A program made the translations under genes and the position numbers. 64,000 bases of DNA, taken from the NCBI RefSeq assembly GCF_945859705.1, contig NC_079135.1:15192501-15256500 (forward strand). The letters are read 5' to 3'. The stretch is from Episyrphus balteatus. Its lineage: Eukaryota; Arthropoda; Insecta; Diptera; Syrphidae. The notes beneath the pieces were generated by a model. That model did no database searches. It was not told the DNA's origin and worked only from the letters and a program-made list of their open reading frames with translations. This document shows, piece after piece, positions 1 through 12,516 of this stretch (position 1 is the first letter of the stretch; the number at the start of each line of letters is the position of its first letter).

Positions 1-545
1 CGGTTCTATCTTTTGATCTAAAGCGAATACAAATTTGATTTAACTTTATTGAGCATCCTGATGATGTTACCTTTCATTTAGTATATCACACATAACTGTA
101 CATGCACTACAAGCTACTCAATGTTAAATTAAAAAACTTGCGAAAAACCTCAAAACACCTGTGGAGATCTGTTGATCATGAACAGCCACCAGAGTGGGAA
201 GTACCGTAATCTCAGTGTGGAATCTCGACATGGTTGGCTTTAAAAAATTCTAACTTTTTTTCCAAGCATCGCAGAAATAAGATTGAAAAATCATATGAAA
301 GGTGAAATTATAAGCTTTTACATGATGTAAAGACTGATCGAGTTCAAAAAATTCTAGCTCTTTTTGTAGATGTCTAAAAGACATGATCGAGCTGAAGCAA
401 TAAGCTTTCAGGTGGTTTAAAATTTATTATAAGTCGTTTTATCAAAAAAATGGATTTTTGGATGAGGGAAATGATTTTTTCACTTTTTTCATAAGAAAAA
501 TGATTGTTTTTAATAAATTATTTTAATACTTTTTGCGCATTATGA
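1..545 (-). mobile_element. Repeat family A, truncated copy
   Basis: The reverse complement matches the middle of the copy at 43601-45392: the stretch at 421-545 matches 43868-43990, and 60-250 matches 44260-44400. Shared words include CAACAGATCTCCAC and ACATTGTGTAGCTTG. The copy runs off the left edge of the window and lacks about 260 bp of the other end. No coding capacity is visible, so it is a non-autonomous relic. Class unknown. Confidence 0.75.
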
Positions 546-710
546 ATGGAGCTGAAAAGGATCGTAATTTGATGCCTCATTTGACTAAGAGAAAAAAAAT
601 TCGTTTTACCCCGGGACACCGAGATATTTAAAAACAAAAACAAAACGAGTTCTGGAAATTAAAAAAAAAAAAAAAACTGTACCAAATTTTAACAAAAGCC
701 GTCTACTCGT

Positions 711-886
711 TTGGGCTATGGATGATGGATGCATATAGATGAACGCACAGTTGAACTGACGAACAGGCCCACAAATAGGCGGACGGTCTAGCGAAACCAC
801 TTTTTTTGAGTTTTCCTTAATCGCAATGTTTGTTTTTAAACATCGAATTCTTTTCTACACGAAACCAATACTTGCCCTTGCTAGTA
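711..886 (-). mobile_element. Repeat family B, terminal fragment
   Basis: Matches the last 180 bp of the copy at 62083-62824: a decayed run of GACGCACAG-like units, the word AAACCACTTTTTT, and the conserved end CTACACGAAACCAATACTTGCC. The terminal palindrome seen in the other copies is damaged here (CTTGCCCTTGCTAG). Confidence 0.7.
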
Positions 887-1289
887 AAATATAATGTAAA
901 AAAAAAAAAAATTAAATTTTTAAAGATATACATAGCTTGCTCTTAGATTTTAAGTTTTTTAAAAGCTTAAAACTTTTTATATAAGCATTTAGTTACAGAA
1001 AAAAACAAATATGAAAATCGTTTTTCAATAGAAAAACAACATATTGAATGAATATGAGCTTAAAAAAAAGTAGACATACACTTCGATTTCTTTTTTTAAG
1101 ATCCATTTTTTAGAACAAAATTCAACATCTTTAGGATCAATTTTTAAAAACTAATTTCGTATTTATAATTTTTTTGAAATATTTTTTTTTTTCAATAAAT
1201 TGGTGTGCAATATTGTTGCAATTATTTATGAAAATCCAAAAAACAAAATTTAAAAAAACCTTCAATGTCCCGTTTTTGAAAAAAAAAAA

Positions 1290-1640
1290 AAAAAATAAAA
1301 TGCACGACTGGGTCGCACGTACTTGCTGTTATTATTAAAAGTATATTAATATTAGCTTGCCAATGGAATTTTAACGATTTGGTTAGAAATCAGAAAAAAA
1401 AAAAAAATAAAAAATAAAAAACAAAAAAGTCTCTAAAATTTGAAAACACACAATCCTGTTAAATAGCAATGCCACTATCCGAATTTTTAAGAAAAACTAA
1501 AAACGAATTGCTTCTTAGATCATTATGTACACCAAGTTTGATAAAAATCGTTGGAGCCGTTTTCGAGGAAACTGTAATAACTCAAAGATTTTGTATGGGA
1601 GGTACACTTTTTAAGTGACTTCTATATGGCAGGAGATACC
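1290..1640 (-). mobile_element. Repeat family B, opposite-end fragment
   Basis: Begins with the family word TGCACGACTGGGTCGCACG, identical to 62091-62109, and stays recognisable up to about 1590 through words such as GAGCCGTTTTCGAG. It is truncated after about 350 bp. It lies in the same orientation as the fragment at 711-886, so the two are pieces of two copies and not one split element. Confidence 0.7.
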
Positions 1641-4337
1641 TCTTGCCTGTTTTCTAAACATTGAAACATTCAAAAATGCAGGTCTTTTGAGAGGATTAAC
1701 CATCCTACCTTATTATTGACCTTGCACAAGTATGTCTAACATGTTAGTTTTCATTACAAAAAGTCCAACATCTGGATAAATAAAAATATAAAAACTGATT
1801 TTTTTATAACTATACATTCACTTCTATATAAACCTTTTCCTTTCTATTATGAAAGGTGTTTTCCTACTTCACAACATTATTAAAACTTTTTAAAGCTTCT
1901 TAACTTTAATACAAAATTTAACTTGATGTAAGTTTGTTTAATCTCCTTATATATAATATTTCCCTACTTTTTATTAATACAATTTATAAAGTTTCTTTTC
2001 ATCTACATACTTAATTTTGTAAAAATAAGTACCTATATTCATGTCTTAAAAAAAAAAAAAAAAAAAAAACCAACCACTCATCGAGCAAACAAATTTATAA
2101 TTAGTTTTGTTTCATTATCCTGGTACGTGATGGTTTTGATGCATATCGACCTCATCGCAGTGTTCGATCTCAGATCAGAACACAGTCACTCTCTCCTTGC
2201 CTTTAAGGATAAATCTAGTAAAAGGATGGCAGGGAGAGGATACATAACTTTTTCTCATCTCATTATAAAAATACAGAAAAATACAGAGAAAAAAAAGGAG
2301 ACTATCGAAGGAAAAACTAAAAGCTTAACGGAAATAAGAGGATTTCCCTTCGACATGAAAATTCTCCATTTTTTGTATTTCCTTCCAGCCACCAAAACCA
2401 TCAGCCAGAATGGAAAATCTAATATGACAGCTAAAAGTCAAGAAAAGTAAAAAATACTTCAACTTTTCCTTTCGCCATTGGCGATGACGCTGATACTTAA
2501 ATCGGATGAGAAAGAATTTCACCAGCGACCATCAGCAAACGCGATTTCGTATGAATTGTCATCAATTTGTATGTTGGTTGGTTGCATGCGGCACGTATTG
2601 CACGTGGTTATCGTGCACATGGCAACAACTGATCCTATACCAAAGGAGATTATTCGTCCTTTGTATCTTCATTACATTGTACAAAAGAGGAAAAAATATT
2701 GCCTGAAGGGGATGTGTGCTTCAATTCATCGCTTATTGATGAAAAACTTGTATATACTCGTACATCCTTTTCGATGAAGTTATTTTCATCAGGATGAAAT
2801 ATGTTTTCCAATCGAGAGTGCAGGATTGAACTTTGGGGCATGTTACGAGTGTAAAGGGCGTTTGTGTGTGTGGAAAAGAGTGTGTTTCTGTTTCCATTGG
2901 ATACCACCAACATGGGGGCAATTAAATTTAAAAATTCAAACCAACTTCAGTGGAAAATGTGTGAACTTGTTGTCTGTCGACAGGACGAGAGTACAACAAG
3001 GACGACGACGAAGTATAACAACGATGAACGACACCAAAGTATTGTAAATAATTGATTTTTTTTCTCTTTTTTTTTTTTTGTACTAAGGTCTTAATTACTT
3101 GTTGTAGTATTTGTGAAACAAAACGAATGGTTTATCAACGATCGATTGCTTTATTTACAGTAAAAATTTCCACCAGTAAATTGAATATTACATAATTAAA
3201 AACAAAAAAAAATCAATCAGAAGTAAATTTGTATGCTATAGAAAGAATTATTGATTGATTTTGTTTTTAATAAACATGGTTTTGATTATGGTCAAAAAGC
3301 TTATACACATTTTCATGTGAAATCAATTTTCATAGTAAAACAATAAAATTTCTCTCTGTGCTCTTAATGGAGGAAATAATTATAAAATTAATTCGCTTCG
3401 ATTAATTGATTGTTGATCAAGAAGCAAATTGCTTTGATTTTACCGTATTTGCAGAATTATTGATTACTTCGTTGGATTTGATTTCGAATTTGATTTCATT
3501 TTTCCTTGAAATATACTTGAAGTACAAACAAAATATAGAAATGAAATAGATTATAAATAATGTTTAGCATGAAAGTGGAATTTATATTTTATGCAATTTA
3601 AAATTCATAATGATACCTATAGTCAAAATAAATGTTTTGAGTTCTAGCAAATTTATAATGGATTCATTTTATAATTTGCCCTCTTAAACTCTGCTTCAAA
3701 ACCCTTTTCAAAAGTTTAAACTTGCTATTTTTTTTAAAATGAAATTTTGGAACATACTCTTACATCCAAATTTTAAAAGTGATAGTCCAAACGACTCACG
3801 ACCGTAAGTTACATAGAGAGGTTAAAATTGGTTTCCAATGAATGAGAAGTTGATACTGATAATGAAAAAAAAACAATGTTCAACTTTTGAAATGGTAAGT
3901 GTGGCAACCCAATTTTAAAGGAAACAAATATAACATCGCTTAATTTATTATATTTTGGTAAGATGAAAGAATTATAGTTTGTTAAACCCTAAAAAAAGAC
4001 TAAAGGTATAACTAAAACGGCCAGTTTTTGCAAAAAGTCAAAAAGTGAAAATTTTCAAACTCATTTTGTGACAGTTTTTCCGACACAAAATTAAAAATAA
4101 TGATGCAGAAAGCTTATTTTTTTGTTTAAAAAAAAACAATTTTTGTAGTTTGTAGTTTTAGGTCATTGTAGTTAAGGCTTAACCAGTAAAAAAAAATTAA
4201 AGGAACATTTTAAATACATATATGGCAACTTCTTTTTAAATAAAAAAAAACTCTACAAGAAATCTTTTTTAACAAAACAATTCTTATTTTTATGCACTAG
4301 GTATACTAAATTTAAAACGAAAATTGTTAAAAAAAAA
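1641..4337. other. Intergenic DNA, no gene recognised
   Basis: Very AT-rich with many homopolymer runs, including a poly(A) of about 22 at 2048-2069. The part from 2127 to 3055 is less AT-rich and holds several overlapping open frames of 62-107 codons on both strands. None resembles a known family, has plausible splice partners or dominates the others. It could be conserved non-coding DNA or an unrecognised transcript. Confidence 0.5.
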
Positions 4338-5866
4338 GAGGTTGTTTGTAAAGCCTGTTTATGGACGATGATTTTACGTGATAACGTCGTCAAAAAACAG
4401 GTTGTGTGCTTTTGTTTAAAATGAGTCAATTGAAGCGTTTACTTTTTTCAAACAATCATAATTTATAAGAAAAAGCTAAAAAAAATACCTTTTTTATTTA
4501 CTCATTATATTATGTCGATCAGGCCTATGAGCCATCTACAAAAAGAGCTAGAATTTTTTGAACTCGATCAAATTTCATTAAAAAAAGCATTTATTTTTAT
4601 GTTCTCACGCTATGGAATCAATTTTTTTTTGTTTGACAACCTATACAAAATTTTATGCCATGTGAAAGCTTATTACTTCACCTTTCATATGACGTATCAA
4701 TCTCAATCTTTTTTAAAGTCAACCATGTCGAATTTCCAGACGGTACTTCCCACACTGGTGGCTGTTAGGGGAGCAACAGATCTCCACTGCTGTTTTGAGA
4801 TTTTTCGCAAGTTTCTTGATTTAACATTGTGTAGCTTGTATTTAGTCTACCGTTATGTGTGATATACCAAATGAAAGGTAATTGTACTAGGATGCTCATA
4901 ACAGTTTAATAAAATTTCTATCTACTCTTGGTAAAAAGTTATAACCTGTTGAATTCTAAAATTTTATTTTACCGTTATCTCAAAATTGTGTTTACAAAGA
5001 CTTCGCACACATATAGTTGTAGTCATAGTCTATCATTACTCCATATACTTTATTCCTGTATCTATTAAAAAAAAAAGATGAAAATAAAAAACGATGAAAA
5101 TCGGTTAAAAACGGTCAAGAAACGTGTTTTTTAAAAACTTGTTTCCTCCGTTATTCAGTCAAAACTCACTAAACGATTCCAATTTTTTGCACATGTATGC
5201 ATAGGGCCAAAACCTATATGTTCTATAAGTTTGAGATTTTTTGAATGCTCTAAAAGAAGCTAAAATTCAAAAATTATCCAAAAACACCCACACAACAAGG
5301 TGTTTTTCAAAAATTCATATTTCGAAACGCAGAGTGTTGGAAAAAAATCGGTATAAGACGCCTAATTTTTTTCCTTATCTTTCACCTGGCATCTTTAGAA
5401 TTGTCAAAAAAAATTTCCTTTACCCAAAATCATCATTTTGTCATAGCCCTAACACGTGTACAACGTTCAAACAAAACGTTATAGCTTAGTTTCAAAATTT
5501 TTTTAGAATTTTTTCTTAAATGTAGTTATTATTATATTAGTCTCATCTATCTATATAGCAAAAAAATCAACTCTCTACATATTCGCGTTTAGATTTGAGC
5601 TCAAGTTTCATCTTTCCGTTTTACCCCTGTTTACCCTATTAAATGACGGAATTCTTAAAAATCCTTCATTTGGATTAAGCTTCAGGTTATTATCTTTCAA
5701 ATAAGCTACAGAAGATTTTTGTATCTCTAATAGTTTATTTTTAATTTTGAATTGAAATTTTTACCGCGAAATTTTTGCCGCGAGAGTGGAACGGAAGAAA
5801 ATGGCGTCACTTTTTTGTGGTGGCTGCAATGGTTCATCGATTTATAGGACGTTATCACGTCAAAAA
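4338..5866 (+). mobile_element. Repeat family A, near complete copy with internal deletion
   Basis: Collinear with 43601-45392 from the left edge (AGAGGTTGTTTGTAAAGCC) to the right edge (GACGTTATCACGTCAAAAAA). It lacks about 260 bp internally, corresponding to 43777-44035. The ends carry an imperfect inverted repeat, TTTACGTGATAACGTCG on the left and GACGTTATCACGTC on the right. The 116-codon frame at 4512-4862 lies inside the repeat and is not conserved as a frame in the other copies, so I do not call a gene. Non-autonomous element of unknown superfamily. Confidence 0.75.
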
Positions 5867-8800
5867 ATGTGAACAAAATTTTTCGAACGACACTGTAAAT
5901 AGATTCGAAATCATATGACAAACATAATATTCAAGTCGAAAGTTAAAAACTTATGGTTCACATTTTTGATGGAATTTTACATTAAATGGGTCTTTCAAAG
6001 AATTTGATTTAGTAAGATTTTTTTTTTTTAATAAATAGACTATTTTTTAACAAATCTCGAAAATTAAAGTGGGTATTAACCTTAATTTTTTTAATACTGG
6101 TTACTTTCATTTAAGCCAGTTTCTTTTTTATTTTATTATTTATTGTTTTTTTATTTTTTTATTTTTGGGTCACTGTGGTGTATGTGTAACTTTTTTTTAT
6201 TTTAATGTAGAGATTAAAGAATAATAACTGTTCCTTAGGTACTTAAACATTATATAAGTAGGCAGCAGTTACATATTCTGTGTCATTAAAAACGGCTTTA
6301 ATATCAAATAGAGGATGTGGCATTAAATGATCGGTTCAGGACCTGTAAAAAATTAATTTCAGTTAAGAAAAAGTCGTACCTCAAGAAAAAGTTATACATA
6401 TAAAAAAATCGTATGGGTTATATAGATTACTTTTATTAAAAACAGAGGCAAACGGAAATTAGAATAAATTCCCTTAGTAGAAGAACAGCAAGATAACGTT
6501 TATCCCCCTCATTTAAAAAACATTTTAAAGGAGAATGGGCAAGTTTGTATGGAACGTGGACGTTACGCGACCAGGAATGAATTTGTTATTTTTTGATGTA
6601 ATTAAGGTTTACAAATATTGTGCAGAAGTTTTATCCTTGTGACGTACTTCAACAACGGTTAAAATGCATTTTTGCATTTTACACTTTATATAGATTGTCT
6701 CAATGTTATAACTAAATTGTGTATTTTAAGTGTAAAATATGATACTCTGTCATTTTCCCTGGGTCTGAAGACCTTTATTTTGAATATCCAACCACTAGAA
6801 CCCAAACTATAAACATTTTAAAACAACAATTTCAAGCCTATTTTGAGAGTTTCGTTGCTCAATTTTTTGTTAGTTTGAATTGTTTGAAAGCTTTCGAACA
6901 AAATCTTGAAGTGGTTATCTTTAAAATATTATACTATGAGTTCTATTGGTCGTATTTTCAAGATTAATGTCTTCAGACTTAGGGAAAATGACAGAGCATC
7001 ATATTTTATATTCCAAATTATGAATATGAAATATGAATCAATTTGTCCTTCATACATTGAACAATGCATTAACAATACTGCATTATCTTGCATTCTAAAC
7101 GCAATACAGCGAAACGTCCATAGTAAAAGTTTTTCCTAGGTTATAATTATTTCGTTTGATACTAATTTCATTGATGGCCGCTCAACGTCCAAAATGCCCA
7201 TTCTCCTTTGTTTTTAAAGAATACAATACCTACTTAATTTTTTTTATTTTAAATAAAAATCAACCAATCTTTTTTTTCACATTCCAACACCAAGAATTTT
7301 TCAACTCAACTACAAAAAAGTATATCTACAGCTACCATCTTAAAATATTGTACTCCTTTATTAAATTTTATATTACAACTATGTTTCTTTTCAGTTTGTT
7401 TTGAAACTGTCTAGTTAATTTTAATTAAACGTTGTAGGATGTAGGAAATGCTTATGAGATAGGTATCAAGAGTCAAAAAGCTTCCAGGGCATTTCAAAAA
7501 TACAACACGTACCTACAAAAACAAAAAAAAAAAAAACAAAATACAAAAACAGGTGTCAAGATCACACACTCAACCAACACACAGAAAAGTTTTGAAAATC
7601 TGTTGTGTTGTGAGTTGTTGTTGTGAAGTGCGCTTCGTTGAACAAAGGGATAATATTTAAATTAGAATGACATGGTGTAATGAGTTTGTATATATCTTTT
7701 TGTATCAACATAATTACACATACATATAACTATGTGTGTGTGGGGGTTTATAATATGCGAAACGACGAATTTCAGATCCCGCACGATTAGGGAAATTATA
7801 TGCCTTAAAATTGCCTCTGTGTCTTTTTTGTATCTTTTTGAGACAGACACCAGATGGGAGTTTATTTTAACATAAAATGACTTAAAGCGTTTGGGCGTTT
7901 AATATGAGTGATCTAAAGTGTTGAAGATTATTTCAAGCGATACATGAATATTGACACTTAATAATTATTATGAATGTGGTTGAAAATTATAGCAATATAA
8001 TTCTATATTAAATAAATACGTGCTTTGAATGGTTACAAAAGGATATATGAACTTAATTTGAATAGGCGTTTATTTAAGTATTGAACCATGAATTATGAAA
8101 TGATAATAAGTATTACCAGGGGTGTGCAAGTTCATTGTTTACAGAAGTTAGAACTAAAACTAAAGTAATTAAGTTAAATCACGTTTATCAAAGTAAATAA
8201 AATAGTCGTTAGAATAACTTTTGTATTGAGCCATTTTAATAGGATCTTGGGACTAAAAATCAATTTTGAAACAAAGTTATGTTATTCATGCAAGATTTTT
8301 TGTAACAATAATTTTAAAATTTATTGTACTCCAAAAAATGTATTTCCAAAAATTTATAGCTGAGATAAAGCTATTTTTTTTTTTTCTTATTTAGCTATTT
8401 TTTCGGTATCCGAAAACTACCTTTACATTACCTATAATAATTTTGTATTGGAAAAAGATGTTTAACTTTACTTATAAATTAAATTTTGATAATTTATGCA
8501 TGTTTTGTTTTTTTTTTTTCACATTATTGAATAATTTCTCTCGTTACAAAATTCAATAAATTTTTCACACTGATACAAAACGTTCCTATGAATATATGTA
8601 ATGTATGTACCTACCTACTCCTACATGAATTAAAATTAATTTGATTATATAAACACGAAACAAGCTTATGCTTTCATTTCCAAATTCAAATTAAATTAAC
8701 AACCTACACGTAACTTTTGATATTATTTTAGACATTTTAGATTAAACGAAAAATACTATCGTATTTTGGAATATCTAATCTATCATTTAAAATTTTGTAA

Positions 8801-9232
8801 TTAATATTTCCAGAATTATATTCCCGTAATCCTTTTTGAAATCTAAACCTTATAAAATCGATAGAAATATATATTGTGCATTAGATAGTCCCACTAAACT
8901 ATTTGATGATTAACTAAGAAAATTGTATGTAGGTAAGGTAAGGTATGTGAGAGACCAAGTTGTGCATTTTATTTATTTCCTTTGCCTTCGATAAATGAGA
9001 GTTTTTTTTTTAAATTATGTATAAGTTTGCATGCCAAATTTAATACTTAAACCAATTCAAGTAGATATTTATTATGCAATATGCCCAGGGTGTTGAGGTA
9101 TTTAATACATAGTATCAAATCTTCATATTTCATTTAAAAAGACTTTCTCATGTGAAATATTTTACAAGACTTTGTATTATTTCTCGCAGTCGGTCATCCG
9201 AAATGCGTGTGTGACATAAGTTTCGCTCAATA
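5867..9232. other. Intergenic DNA, no gene recognised
   Basis: AT-rich with no supported gene. It includes a dispersed 31-bp motif at 6167 and a short GT run near 7730. A word resembling family B (GTTGTGCATTTTATTT, near 8960) may be a very old fragment. Open frames of 62-82 codons at 6906, 7156 and 7662 are low-complexity and unconvincing. Confidence 0.5.
6167..6198 (+). repeat. Dispersed short motif, copy 1
   Basis: GGGTCACTGTGGTGTATGTG followed by TAAC and a T run. The same word, with one or two changes, recurs in the same orientation at 22786 and 41294, each time followed by eight or more T residues. The flanking DNA is otherwise unrelated. Confidence 0.7.
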
Positions 9233-9241
9233 CTCTTTTAC

Positions 9242-10447
9242 AGGGTTGGGGTCAAAATTCTACCGGGGTCAAAATTCTTTTGTCAAAATTCTGCTTTACA
9301 CAATTCTGTTTTCAAAATTCTGCTTTTCAAAATTCAGTTTTTCAAAATACTGCTTTTCATAATTCTGTTTTTCAAATTTCTGCAAAAAAGCGCGCGCTTT
9401 TTAACATTTTCCAAACCCTTCTTTAATTTTTTGCAAAATTCTGTAAAATCATCTTCTTGAAAAATTATCTACTTATGTGATTACCTACTTACCTACATAA
9501 TTTGTCATTCTTTGAATACATATTAATTTTTTGTTTTATAAATGATTAAATTTGAAAATATTAAGAAAATGTTTTTAATACTTAAAATTTCCGAAAATAA
9601 TTCAAAATTTTTTAATTTATCAAATAAAGATGAATAAATTCAAAAATTTGAATTAGAAAAGGAATATTTTGTATCAAACAACATCGGTTCCTATAAGTTA
9701 TAGATTTTATTTGAAAGAAAGTCAGTCTATGCATTTTAAAAAATATTTGCGACACTTAGAGCCAATTTTTCAATCTTCTAATAAACAGTCAGTTATCTGT
9801 TCGACGAATAAAGTTATTAGGCTCATAAACAATCAGATAAAAACATTGAATTTTTCAATCAAGAATAATTTATTCTCCAGAATAACAAAAAAAAAATTGT
9901 CAAATTCAAAAATATTTAAAATTAAACGTCATTTTTATTCATGATTGTTTTTGTTTTCTTGATTTCCACTGTATTTTTTTCAAAATTCTTTCAAAACAGC
10001 TTTGACAACTGACACAATATTTTTGTTGAGATTATTCCTTAGAATAATTTTTATTCGTCTCTGAAAGGAGCAGATAGTTTTATTCTTAGGAATAAGCTAT
10101 ATCTGCTTGTTGAAAAATTGATTTTTTCTCTATCCTTAGGAATAAGTACTAACTGACTGTTTAACTGACTATTGAAAAATTGGCCCTTAAACAAAAAAAA
10201 TTTAGGAAAGTACCAATTTTAAATAATATTAATGAGGTGTATTTTTCTTTAGTCAGCGCATATGCTATAAAAAAAAACAGAATTGGCAGAATTTTTTTTG
10301 TTCAAGTATAATGCTAGCAGAATTTTGAAAAGCAGAATTTTAAAAAGCAGAATTTTGAAAAGCAGAATAGAAAAAAAGCAGAGTTTTGAAAAACAGAATT
10401 TTCGTTAAAATAAGCAGAATTTTGAAGCCAGAATTTTGACCCGATCC
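9242..10447. mobile_element. Inverted-repeat transposon with 9-bp target duplication
   Basis: The direct repeat CTCTTTTAC lies at 9233-9241 and again at 10448-10456, exactly at the edges of an inverted repeat (left AGGGTTGGGGTCAAAATTC, right the complement of GGATCGGGTCAAAATTC). Both subterminal regions are built of diverged TTTTCAAAATTCTGC units of about 15 bp, facing each other. The exact split between duplication and terminus is ambiguous by one base, so an 8-bp duplication (hAT-like) is also possible. No transposase is encoded. A second element is nested inside. Confidence 0.8.
9759..10186. mobile_element. PIF/Harbinger-like MITE nested in the element at 9242
   Basis: Termini GAGCCAATTTTTCAAT (left) and ATTGAAAAATTGGCCC (right) are inverted repeats, flanked on both sides by TTA (9756-9758 and 10187-10189). 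A TTA duplication and GGGCC-type ends are the hallmarks of PIF/Harbinger elements. Subterminal inverted words include CAGTCAGTTA and ACTGACTGTT. The 91-codon frame at 9669-9944 crosses the left junction and is not a gene. Confidence 0.75.
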
Positions 10448-10456
10448 CTCTTTTAC

Positions 10457-11526
10457 ATTCTTGCTTTGTCATAAGGTCTATCTTGATTAGCTTTGATATG
10501 AGAATCGTGCTCTATCTTGACCAGATGCCTACTATCTTTTCCAGAACTAAGAATAAATTTGATTTTGATTTTTTTCTATGTGAAGAGTTTTTCGCCCTTT
10601 CCCTTACTTTACACTTGATAGAAATAGCAGTTTGTGAAAAGTCTGGATTGCATCAACACCCAGTTCAGATATCATTTTCAGTTTCAAAAGCTTTCAAGTT
10701 AATTTCAGATACATTTATAAAAAATTCTCAGTCATTATCAAGAACTTTGCTATAGTAACTTCATCGTTGGAAGTAATACAAAAAAAATATAATCGCTCTT
10801 ACAACAAATATAAATCAACTTGAACAATCATCTTCTAAGAATTTTCCTCTTTTCTCAATGACTTAACTCATACAATCCGTATTTTTAAGATTCATTATTT
10901 AACTTCTATCTTACTTAGTAGAAATAATATCCTTGATTTCTTGTTTCTTAGAAAAATGAAAAAAAAAAAACAAAACATTTCAATACTTCATTTTAAGAAA
11001 AAGAAATTTTATCTCACGACATTTTTTAGATGAAAAAAGGATACAGATGTCCTTAGATATTTTATCTAGCATAATCATCATAAAAAAAAGGTTCATTTAT
11101 GCCACAGAGTAATAATGAGAGTTTTTTTTTTCTTTTATCTTTTCTTCATTCAAAATTATACCCTTTTCTTAGAACATTAGCTATACATCACCTGATCCTT
11201 ATTTATATAAAGACAACAAAAAAAAAGATACCTACCCATCCATCTAGTTTATATAAAACAGAAAACATCAAGGATGCGCGGAGGAAAAATCTTAAACAAA
11301 ATTCCTTTCCTTCGAGAATCTTTCTTAAAATTTAACTTCTATGGGATGTGTGTGTTGTCAGCGGTTGCCATTTGATCATTAATCATTTTTGCTATGAAAA
11401 AAAAAAATCTATGATACTCCTACTTTTCTCTCTCTAAAAAAAAAACACATTTGTTTTCACAGCTCATATTGTATTTATAAGATACTTTTTCACCCATATC
11501 TCTGTCTCATGTCTCTCTATCGCACT
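10457..11526. other. Intergenic DNA downstream of the destabilase gene
   Basis: No gene recognised. The 90-codon frame at 10483 and the 78-codon frame at 11099 are of low complexity. The 3' untranslated region of the minus-strand destabilase gene must lie at the right-hand end. I see no canonical AATAAA on the minus strand within the first 150 bp after its stop codon. Confidence 0.45.
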
Positions 11527-12516
11527 CTAAGCAGCATCCGCCCTTCTTTTCACTGTCAAATCATTTAAGCATCGATACAAACGACCAAAACTCGTTGGGC
11601 TGAGTTCTTCTAGCTTACATCCGGTAGGTCCTTGTACATGTATCGCTGCATAATCGTAACAATCGATTATGCCATCGCTATCACAGTCTCGGATGTATCT
11701 GCCGATGTAACCCTTAACGGCACGAGCCGCACAAAACGGATTATTTACACATTGTAAATATGCTGTAAAATAAACGACACACACACACAAACACATAGAT
11801 ACACATAGATTAGAAACTTTGAAGTGGCAATTGTAGTAACACCTCGAACAAGACCAAAAGATACTTCATCAAAGCTTGTTCGAATAACTTATCCATATAC
11901 AAGAGTCAACATGATATTCATTTTCATTCTATCTCTATACAATTCACACCCACACGTACCCTTTTTCGAATCAGTGCTTTCCTCGTCGTCGTCGTTCTCA
12001 TAGATTCCACCTTTAAGCGTTGGGCTGCCTGCATCAATCCAATATGGCTGGGATATCCTGAAAATGCCGCACTCCAAACCACTTGAGCACTTTGCTGTCA
12101 CACACCCTGAACTTGTTTCACAGATACACTGCAGGCAGGCTTCACTAACATCAAAGGCTCCACCATCGCTGCTGTGAGATGAGGTTTCATTACTGGCATC
12201 GTGTGGGGTGGTAATTAAGTTGGTGGGCGGATTGCTGTCTGACCCGAATTCTATGCCAGTCGTGCCGCTGTCACTTTTGCTACTAGTACTTTTATTGTCA
12301 TCACACGGAAGGCATTCACGTTCCGTAACAAAAGCTTCTATATGCGGAGAAATAATTGAATCATCGTAACTTTGCCATTGTGCGACAATTAAACCCACCT
12401 GGAGAGTGATAGTATGCATGATGTTGATGATGGCGGACAAAAATCAAACCGCTAAGCGAGAGCAAGGATAACGCTAGTCCAAGCATTGCAACAATTCGAC
12501 AATCAAGGTCGGCCAT
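11527..12516 (-). CDS. Destabilase / invertebrate-type lysozyme family protein with N-terminal membrane anchor
   Basis: Three coding exons read on the minus strand: 12516-12399, 12337-11960 and 11762-11527, joined across introns of 61 and 197 nt with good GT-AG sites (CCAG/GTGGGT, ATATAG, AAGG/GTACG, TTTTACAG). The product has 243 residues. Residues 8-27 form one hydrophobic segment behind a short N-terminus (signal anchor or uncleaved signal), followed by a Ser/Thr/Asp-rich linker (about 40-100) and a destabilase domain (about 103-232) with the typical cysteine spacing, starting CLQCIC and containing GIFRISQPYWIDAG and DCDSDGIIDCYDYAAIH. Known active i-type lysozymes use a Glu in an ESGC context and a nearby Asp; here Ser115 occupies the Glu position and the Asp has no counterpart, so muramidase activity is doubtful. 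I preferred this start to the in-frame ATG at 12440 because it adds the anchor and removes a clean small intron. The family is certain; the role (immunity, digestion, other) is not. Confidence 0.88.

Noticed and set aside
2127..3055. Possible gene in a less AT-rich patch
   Set aside because: Several short frames on both strands compete, none has family similarity, and no consistent splice pattern emerges.
11889..11959. Open extension of destabilase exon 2 to the stop at 11889
   Set aside because: It runs into the intron after the GTACG donor; the conserved second half of the domain lies in the next exon in the matching phase.
12413..12440. ATG at 12440 as start of the destabilase gene
   Set aside because: It would read through the 61-nt stretch 12338-12398, which has a strong donor and acceptor and, when removed, links in frame to an upstream exon with a membrane anchor.
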